Shown here one piece after another: positions 6,702-11,656 of a stretch of 14,199 bases of DNA. Made by a program: the position numbers and the translations under genes. Source of the DNA: Prevotellaceae bacterium UBA7017 (GTDB lineage Bacteria > Bacteroidota > Bacteroidia > Bacteroidales > Bacteroidaceae). Location of the stretch: NCBI GenBank assembly GCA_002449535.1, contig DJWZ01000079.1, forward strand, positions 18,291 through 32,489, read 5' to 3'. The notes under the pieces are model-generated. The model worked only from the letters and a program-made list of their open reading frames with translations. It was not told where the DNA came from and ran no database searches. Each line of letters opens with the position of its first letter. Positions within the stretch are counted from its first letter, which is position 1.

Positions 6702-8177
6702 ATGGCAGAATTAAAGGATTTAACGAAAAGAGCTGACAACTATAGCCAGTGGTATAACGATTTGATTGTTAAGGCGGACTTAGCAGAACAGAGCGCAGTC
6801 CGAGGATGTATGGTAATCAAGCCATATGGATATGCTATATGGGAAAAGATGCAGGCACAACTTGATAAGATGTTCAAAGAAACAGGTGCTGTAAATGCAT
6901 ATTTCCCCCTTCTGATTCCAAAATCATTTCTGTCACGCGAGGCTGAGCACGTCGAAGGATTTGCCAAAGAATGTGCCGTTGTAACCCACTATCGTTTAAA
7001 AACCAACGAGACCCATGACGGTGTCGTCGTTGACCCTTCTGCCAAACTGGAAGAGGAATTGATTATTCGCCCTACCTCAGAAACAATCATCTGGAACACA
7101 TACAAAAATTGGATTCACTCTTGGCGCGACCTACCATTGATGTGTAACCAGTGGTGCAACGTGATGCGTTGGGAAATGCGTACACGTCCTTTCTTGCGTA
7201 CTTCAGAATTTTTATGGCAAGAAGGTCATACAGCACATGCTACACGCGAAGAAGCTGAACAAGAGGCACAGAAGATGCTGAAAGTGTATGCAGAGTTTGC
7301 CGAAAAATGGATGGCAGTACCTGTAATGCAAGGTGTCAAGAGCGAGACAGAGCGTTTTGCCGGCGCTTTGGACACATACACTATTGAGGCGATGATGCAA
7401 GATGGCAAGGCTCTGCAGAGCGGCACATCACACTTCCTCGGACAGAATTTTGCCAAAGCATTTGGAGTACAATATCTTACAAAGGAAAACAAACAAGAAT
7501 ATGTCTGGGCTACCTCATGGGGCGTGTCAACTCGTCTTATCGGAGCGCTAATCATGACACATTCAGATGACAACGGTCTTGTTCTTCCTCCTCGTCTTGC
7601 ACCACTACAGGTCGTTATTATACCTATAGGAAAAGGTGAGCAACAGGAGCAGATATCACAATTGTTCCAACCAGTTATCAAAGCCCTGAACGACAAGGGT
7701 ATCAGTGTAAAATATGATGACGCCGACAACAAACGCCCAGGTTTCAAATTCGCTGACTATGAATTAAAGGGTGTCCCAGTTCGTGTTGTAATGGGAGGAC
7801 GAGATCTTGAGGCTAAGACAGTGGAAATCATGCGTCGTGACACTTTGGAGAAAGAAACCGTACCATTCGATGGGCTTGCCGAACGCATCGAGAACTTACT
7901 TGAAGATATACAGAACAACATCTTTAAGAAGACCAAAGACTTCAGAGATGCACATATATACGAATGTGACAACTACGAAGAATTCAAAGAAAGAATAAAA
8001 GACGGTGGCTTCTTCCTATGTCACTGGGACGGCACACCAGAAACTGAGGCACAAATAAAGGAAGAGACACAGGCAACAATTCGCTGCGTCCCATTCGCAT
8101 TTGAGCAGACATCAGGCACAGACATGGTATCAGGCAAACCATCAAAATGTAGAGTCCTAATTGCCAGAAGCTATTAA
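6702..8177 (+). CDS. proS: Prolyl-tRNA synthetase (ProS type 3, archaeal/eukaryotic-like)
   Basis: ProS charges tRNA-Pro with proline in the cytoplasm. The protein has 491 residues and class II synthetase architecture: RPTSET (123-128), motif 2 from MRWEMRTRPFLRTSEF to WQEGHTAH (155-179), motif 3 GALIMTHSDDNGLVLPPRLAP split over 281-301, then the anticodon-binding domain (about 302-400) and the C-terminal ProRS domain (about 410-491). There is no large editing insertion between motifs 2 and 3, which places it in the shorter archaeal/eukaryotic-type class and not the E. coli type. It ends in Tyr491, and a terminal Tyr is a hallmark of this class. The four positions that hold zinc-binding Cys in many relatives are D443, T448, D474 and S477, so the zinc site looks lost. 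A TACCTTTG promoter lies just upstream. Confidence 0.97.
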   Translation: MAELKDLTKRADNYSQWYNDLIVKADLAEQSAVRGCMVIKPYGYAIWEKMQAQLDKMFKETGAVNAYFPLLIPKSFLSREAEHVEGFAKECAVVTHYRLKTNETHDGVVVDPSAKLEEELIIRPTSETIIWNTYKNWIHSWRDLPLMCNQWCNVMRWEMRTRPFLRTSEFLWQEGHTAHATREEAEQEAQKMLKVYAEFAEKWMAVPVMQGVKSETERFAGALDTYTIEAMMQDGKALQSGTSHFLGQNFAKAFGVQYLTKENKQEYVWATSWGVSTRLIGALIMTHSDDNGLVLPPRLAPLQVVIIPIGKGEQQEQISQLFQPVIKALNDKGISVKYDDADNKRPGFKFADYELKGVPVRVVMGGRDLEAKTVEIMRRDTLEKETVPFDGLAERIENLLEDIQNNIFKKTKDFRDAHIYECDNYEEFKERIKDGGFFLCHWDGTPETEAQIKEETQATIRCVPFAFEQTSGTDMVSGKPSKCRVLIARSY

Positions 8178-8181
8178 AAAC

Positions 8182-8212
8182 ATAAAATAATCGAAATAAA
8201 ATAATCGAAATA
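8182..8212 (+). repeat. 14-base tandem repeat between proS and the microprotein gene
   Basis: ATAAAATAATCGAA occurs twice head to tail (8182-8195 and 8196-8209), followed by ATA, giving 2.2 perfect copies. It fills nearly all of the 38-base gap between the proS stop and the next ATG, so it sets the leader just upstream of that start. Confidence 0.85.
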
Positions 8213-8215
8213 GAG

Positions 8216-8410
8216 ATGGAAGAGAAAACTAACATAAATCATCATCATTCAACTCATAAACATCACCACGATGATATTCATGAGTTCCGTAAGCATAGCA
8301 TTAATAGAATACAAAGAAGAAAACTCATTAACAGAGTAGCATATTGGGGTCTTTTCTTCATTGCACTATTAAGTGTTATTGCTGTTTTTGTTGTATATAC
8401 TATTTTGTAA
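8216..8410 (+). CDS. His-rich, C-terminally anchored membrane microprotein
   Basis: This 64-aa protein matches no family I can name. The N-terminal third is histidine-rich (HHHSTHKHHHDDIHEFRKH, residues 9-27), with ten His in that stretch plus interspersed Asp/Glu, as in metal-binding or pH-sensing segments. A strongly basic stretch (NRIQRRKLINR) follows, then one hydrophobic helix (about 41-64: VAYWGLFFIALLSVIAVFVV...) running to the last residue. The basic residues before the helix predict a cytoplasmic N-terminus with a C-terminal tail anchor. It lies 38 bases after proS on the same strand with no visible promoter of its own, so it is probably cotranscribed. The hairpin after it looks like the end of that transcript. 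The open frame and membrane topology are clear; metal binding is only suggested by composition. Confidence 0.7.
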   Translation: MEEKTNINHHHSTHKHHHDDIHEFRKHSINRIQRRKLINRVAYWGLFFIALLSVIAVFVVYTIL

Positions 8411-8460
8411 TTTAAAACATTACAATATTACTCTTTTGAGTATATATTTAGCAGGTTACT

Positions 8461-8513
8461 AATAGGCAAAATCAAAAAAATGCATTTTTTTTTGGTGTTT
8501 TGCCTATTTTTTT
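8461..8513 (+). terminator. Long AT-rich hairpin with T-run (probable proS/microprotein terminator)
   Basis: AATAGGCAAAA (8461-8471) is perfectly complementary to TTTTGCCTATT (8498-8508). Between them lies the 18-base palindrome 8474-8491 (seven A, TGCA, seven T). Allowing one G-U pair and a two-base bulge, the RNA could form about 20 pairs around a six-base loop, followed by a T-run (8507-8513). This fits an intrinsic terminator about 50 bases after the microprotein gene. It also covers the -33 box of the next promoter, so an operator role is possible. Confidence 0.65.
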
Positions 8514-8522
8514 GTACCTTTG
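8491..8522 (+). promoter_or_regulatory. Promoter of rpsF-rpsR-rplI
   Basis: TTTG at 8491-8494, a 20-base spacer and TACCTTTG at 8515-8522 match the Bacteroidota consensus (TTTG, 19-21 bases, TAnnTTTG) in full. Initiation would be near 8529, giving a leader of roughly 55-60 bases before rpsF. The -33 box lies inside the inverted repeat at 8461-8508. Confidence 0.85.
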
Positions 8523-8586
8523 CACCCGCTTTGTGTAAAAACAGCACTTAGCAACACATTTTTAATTAATAATTTAACAAGAACTA

Positions 8587-8934
8587 ATGATGAATCATTA
8601 CGAAACCGTTTTCATCCTGACTCCCGTTTTGTCTGATGACCAGACAAAGGAAACGGTCGCTAAGTTCAAGAATGTACTCTCTGACAATGCAGCCGAGATA
8701 CTGAACGAAGAGGCTTGGGGACTCAAGAAAATGGCTTATGCTATTCAGAAGAAGTCAACAGGATTTTATTTCCTCTTTGAGTTCAAGGCAGAGCCATCAG
8801 TAGTAGAAAAGCTCGAGACAGCATTCCGTCGCGAGGAGAAAGTAATCCGTTTTATGACCGTCAAACTTGACAAGTATGCTGCTGCGTATGCAGAGAAGCG
8901 TCGTGCCAAGTATGCTAAAAAAGAGGAGGCTTAA
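8587..8934 (+). CDS. rpsF: 30S ribosomal protein S6 (bS6)
   Basis: bS6 binds the 16S rRNA central domain as a dimer with bS18 on the small-subunit platform. The family opening NHYETVFILTPVLSDDQ and the core LNEEAWGLKKMAYAIQKKSTGFYFLFEF are plain, and the 115-aa length is normal with a short basic/acidic tail (AEKRRAKYAKKEEA). Two ATG codons are adjacent; the second (8590) gives MNHYE..., closer to the usual S6 N-terminus, and may be the true start. No Shine-Dalgarno is visible and the leader is A/T-rich. It is first in the rpsF-rpsR-rplI operon, with rpsR starting 2 bases after its stop. Confidence 0.97.
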   Translation: MMNHYETVFILTPVLSDDQTKETVAKFKNVLSDNAAEILNEEAWGLKKMAYAIQKKSTGFYFLFEFKAEPSVVEKLETAFRREEKVIRFMTVKLDKYAAAYAEKRRAKYAKKEEA

Positions 8935-8936
8935 AC

Positions 8937-9206
8937 ATGGCAGAGAACAATTCTGAAATCCGTTATCTTAACGCTCCAACAATCGACACTCGCAAGAAGA
9001 AGTATTGTCGTTTCAAGAAGAGCGGTATTAAGTACATCGACTATAAGGACCCTGAGTTCCTGAAGAAGTTCCTCAATGAGCAGGGAAAGCTCCTTCCACG
9101 TCGTATTACCGGCACATCTTTGAAGTATCAGCGTCGTGTAGCACAGGCTGTTAAGCGTGCTCGCCAGATTGCATTGCTTCCTTATGTAACCGACATGATG
9201 AAATAA
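8937..9206 (+). CDS. rpsR: 30S ribosomal protein S18 (bS18)
   Basis: This is bS18, the platform protein that pairs with bS6. The 89-aa sequence has the conserved YCRFKKSGIKYIDYKDPEFLKKFL-type opening (split at residues 23-46), then GKLLPRRITGTSLKYQRRV and AVKRARQIALLPYV, all diagnostic. It starts two bases after the rpsF stop and has no room for an independent Shine-Dalgarno, so it is likely translated by coupling. In Bacteroidota ribosomes bS6, bS18 and bS21 are known to line the pocket that sequesters the 16S anti-Shine-Dalgarno, which makes the strong SD just after this gene notable. Confidence 0.97.
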   Translation: MAENNSEIRYLNAPTIDTRKKKYCRFKKSGIKYIDYKDPEFLKKFLNEQGKLLPRRITGTSLKYQRRVAQAVKRARQIALLPYVTDMMK

Positions 9207-9214
9207 TTTTAATT

Positions 9215-9220
9215 AGGAGG
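9215..9220 (+). promoter_or_regulatory. Canonical Shine-Dalgarno of rplI
   Basis: AGGAGG ends 8 bases before the rplI ATG at 9229, an ideal spacing. None of the other gene starts in this window has a comparable sequence, and strong SDs are generally rare in Bacteroidota, so this site stands out. Confidence 0.85.
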
Positions 9221-9228
9221 ATTACACA

Positions 9229-9768
9229 ATGGAAATAATACTGAAAGAAGATATTATCGGTCTTGGTTTCAAGAACGACATAGTTAATGTAAAGTCTGGT
9301 TACGGACGCAACTATCTCATCCCAACAGGAAAGGCTGTTATCGCTTCTCCATCGGCAAAAAAGGTTTTGGCAGAGAACCTGAAACAGCAGGCTCACAAGC
9401 TTGCCAAGATTCTCGAAGATGCTGAGAAGGAAGCTGCCGCACTGAATGGCGTATCACTTGAGATCAAAGCAAAAGTAAGTGCCACTGGCGTACTCTATGG
9501 TTCTGTTAATGCAGGTACTATTGTTGAAGAGTTGGCTAAGAAAGGCATAGAAATCGATCGCAAGAAGGTTGTCATGAAGGACATCAAGACTGTAGGCGAA
9601 TATGCCGCTACCGTTATTTTCCACAAGGAAGTACGTGTAGAAATCCCTGTAACAGTACTCGCAGAAGGCAATGTAACAGAACAAGCACCTGTTGCTGAGC
9701 CAGAGCAGGCTCCTATTGCTGAGCCAGAAACTCCTGTTGCAGAAGAGCAGGCTGAAGTTACGGAATAA
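9229..9768 (+). CDS. rplI: 50S ribosomal protein L9 (bL9) with repetitive acidic tail
   Basis: bL9 binds 23S rRNA at the base of the L1 stalk and helps reading-frame fidelity. The N-terminal rRNA-binding domain is intact (MEIILKEDIIGLG, then KSGYGRNYLIPTGKA), followed by the connecting helix (about 43-75) and the C-terminal domain to about residue 147. The protein is 179 aa against the usual ~150. The extra ~32 residues are an acidic Pro/Ala/Glu tail with an 8-residue repeat (EQAPVAEP, EQAPIAEP, then ETPVAEEQ), encoded by a 24-base near-perfect duplication. Translation starts from a strong AGGAGG, unlike its neighbours. It is the last gene of the operon; an intrinsic terminator follows 24 bases after the stop. 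Confidence 0.96.
   Translation: MEIILKEDIIGLGFKNDIVNVKSGYGRNYLIPTGKAVIASPSAKKVLAENLKQQAHKLAKILEDAEKEAAALNGVSLEIKAKVSATGVLYGSVNAGTIVEELAKKGIEIDRKKVVMKDIKTVGEYAATVIFHKEVRVEIPVTVLAEGNVTEQAPVAEPEQAPIAEPETPVAEEQAEVTE
9682..9728 (+). repeat. 24-base direct duplication in the rplI tail
   Basis: 9682-9704 and 9706-9728 are 23-base copies at a 24-base period that differ at three positions; both end GCTGAGCCAGA. They encode successive EQAP(V/I)AEP octapeptides, so the period is an exact multiple of three and keeps the frame. Confidence 0.8.
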
Positions 9769-9792
9769 AAACGACACATCAAAAAAATAGAT

Positions 9793-9836
9793 AAAATCGC
9801 ACCAAAGAACAAGCACTTTGGTGCGATTTTGTTTTT
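9793..9836 (+). terminator. Intrinsic terminator of the rpsF-rpsR-rplI operon
   Basis: A perfect 15-base inverted repeat (AAAATCGCACCAAAG at 9793-9807 and CTTTGGTGCGATTTT at 9816-9830) with an 8-base loop is followed by GTTTTT. The A/T ends of the arms make it symmetric, so it could also work on the opposite strand. Confidence 0.93.
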
Positions 9837-9902
9837 AAGTGTACGTAAAAAATTGATATATATTATTTTATCTTTTTTTTTTATTAAATATCTTTCCAAA
9901 AA

Positions 9903-9934
9903 CTTGAATATTTTTTTATTTTTTTTTACCTTTG
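9903..9934 (+). promoter_or_regulatory. Promoter of the glycogen synthase-phosphorylase pair
   Basis: TACCTTTG at 9927-9934 is a full -7 match. CTTG at 9903-9906, 20 bases upstream, is a 3/4 match to the -33 TTTG. The region from about 9840 is extremely A/T-rich with long T-runs, which may act like an UP element. Initiation would be near 9941, about 50 bases before the synthase ATG. Confidence 0.75.
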
Positions 9935-9991
9935 CACGCAAATCAATAGGAAATTTTATATACCCACCAGAAAATTTGAACATAGCTCTTT

Positions 9992-11626
9992 ATGGTAAAA
10001 CCTGATTACATCTTTGAATCCTCATGGGAAGTTTGCAATAAAGTTGGCGGCATTTACACTGTATTGTCAACTCGTGCCAAGACACTCCAGGAAGAGTTCT
10101 CCGACAAAATTATTTTCATTGGTCCTGACTGTTGGGGCGACAAGAAGAATCCTTTCTTCATACCAGACAGCAGTATTCTTAAGGACTGGCAAGAAGCAAC
10201 CACTTTAAAAGTAAAAGTCGGCAGATGGGATGTTCCAGGCAAGCCAATATCTATTTTGGTAGATTTTGTACCCTTCTTTGCAGAAAAAGATTCTATTTAC
10301 GGCAAATTGTGGGAAGATTTTCAGGTTGATTCACTTCATGCTTATGGCGACTACGATGAAGCCAGCATGTTCTCTTATGCTGCAGGTCTTGTAGTTGAAA
10401 GTTTATACAAATTCCTAAAACTCGAAGATAAGAAAGTCATTTATCAGGCAAACGAATGGATGTGCGGTTTAGGTGCACTATACATTAAGAAGAACATTCC
10501 TGCCATAGGGACCATCTTCACAACTCATGCTACAAGCATCGGACGCTCTATTGCCGGCAACAACAAGCCACTATATGACTACCTCTGGGCATACAATGGT
10601 GACCAAATGGCTGAAGAGCTTAATATGCAATCAAAACATTCCATCGAGAAACAAACAGCATGGAACGTAGATTGCTTTACAACAGTATCAGACATCACAG
10701 CAACAGAATGTAAGGAACTTCTGGACAAGCCTGTGGATGTAGTTCTCCCAAATGGCTTTGAAGACGATTTCGTTCCCAAAGGAGCAACATTCACAAAGAA
10801 ACGTAATGCTGCACGCAAGACATTGCTCAAACTTGCCAACGTCCTGACAGGTAGCCATTTCCCGGAGGACACTCTTATCGTAGGCACATCTGGACGTTAT
10901 GAATTCCGTAATAAAGGTATCGACGTTTTTGTTGAAGCAATGAATCGTCTCAATCGTGACGAGCGTCTGAAGAAGCCAGTATTGGCATTCCTTGAGGTAC
11001 CAGCATGGGTTGGCGAACCACGTCAGGATGTTATTGAGAGACTCAAGAATGCAAAAGGTATAAACACATACGACACTCCACTTGAAGCCCCAATGATAAC
11101 TCACTGGCTTCATAACATGTCAAGAGATAACGTGCTTAGCATGATGAAGAGTTATGACATGTGGAATCGCAAAGAGGATAAAGTAAAGATATTGTTTATT
11201 CCAAGCTATCTCAATGGCGATGACGGTATTCTAAACATACCATATTATGACGTCATCATAGGCAAAGACCTCAGCGTCTATCCTTCATATTATGAGCCAT
11301 GGGGATACACACCATTAGAGAGTATTGCTTTCAGTGTCCCTTGTATTACCACAGACCTTGCAGGCTTTGGAGTATGGGCAAACACCATGAAAGGAGCTTA
11401 TTCTGAAATCGAAGATGGTGTAAAGACAATTCATCGTACAGATTACAATTATTCAGAAGTGGCTGATGCTATTAAGGATACAGTTGCGAAATATTCAGGA
11501 TTCACCCCTGCTCAGATTAAAAAATGCCGTACGAAAGCATCACAGTTGTCAAAGAAAGCCCTTTGGAAAGAGTTTATTAAATACTACTACGAAGCATACG
11601 ATTTTGCATTACGTACAAAAGCATAA
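9992..11626 (+). CDS. Glycogen synthase, GT3 (eukaryotic-type) family
   Basis: This enzyme adds glucose from a nucleotide sugar to the growing alpha-1,4-glucan. The 544-aa protein belongs to GT3, the animal/fungal glycogen synthase family, not the bacterial GT5 GlgA family. Marks of GT3 are WEVCNKVGGIYTVLSTRAK (12-30), TTHATSIGRSIAG (from about 177, H179), the WNVDCFTTVSDITATE stretch followed by VVLPNGF, and SYYEPWGYTPLES with the catalytic-type E-x7-E pair at E435 and E443, then TTDLAGFG. GT3 enzymes use UDP-glucose. It is shorter than the ~700-aa eukaryotic proteins and lacks their phosphorylated terminal tails. A TACCTTTG promoter precedes it, no Shine-Dalgarno is seen, and the phosphorylase starts 30 bases after its stop. 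Databases may name it glgA or gsy; I leave the symbol blank. Confidence 0.93.
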   Translation: MVKPDYIFESSWEVCNKVGGIYTVLSTRAKTLQEEFSDKIIFIGPDCWGDKKNPFFIPDSSILKDWQEATTLKVKVGRWDVPGKPISILVDFVPFFAEKDSIYGKLWEDFQVDSLHAYGDYDEASMFSYAAGLVVESLYKFLKLEDKKVIYQANEWMCGLGALYIKKNIPAIGTIFTTHATSIGRSIAGNNKPLYDYLWAYNGDQMAEELNMQSKHSIEKQTAWNVDCFTTVSDITATECKELLDKPVDVVLPNGFEDDFVPKGATFTKKRNAARKTLLKLANVLTGSHFPEDTLIVGTSGRYEFRNKGIDVFVEAMNRLNRDERLKKPVLAFLEVPAWVGEPRQDVIERLKNAKGINTYDTPLEAPMITHWLHNMSRDNVLSMMKSYDMWNRKEDKVKILFIPSYLNGDDGILNIPYYDVIIGKDLSVYPSYYEPWGYTPLESIAFSVPCITTDLAGFGVWANTMKGAYSEIEDGVKTIHRTDYNYSEVADAIKDTVAKYSGFTPAQIKKCRTKASQLSKKALWKEFIKYYYEAYDFALRTKA

Positions 11627-11656
11627 AATCCACTTAAAAATAAATTTATAACTATT

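Noticed and set aside
7226..7747. 173-codon open frame opposite proS
   Set aside because: It lies wholly inside the conserved ProRS catalytic and anticodon-binding regions and has a Cys/Ser-rich composition typical of antisense frames.
8429..8442. Small hairpin TACTC-TTTT-GAGTA after the microprotein gene
   Set aside because: Only five pairs and no T-run after it; the much stronger hairpin at 8461-8508 explains termination better.
8523..8586. Possible S6:S18-binding autoregulatory RNA motif in the rpsF leader
   Set aside because: A CCG is present (8527-8529) and TGTGT/ACACA (8532-8536, 8554-8558) could pair, but the CCG lies at or before the predicted transcription start and I could not build the known bulged-stem structure. 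A covariance-model search of this leader would decide it.
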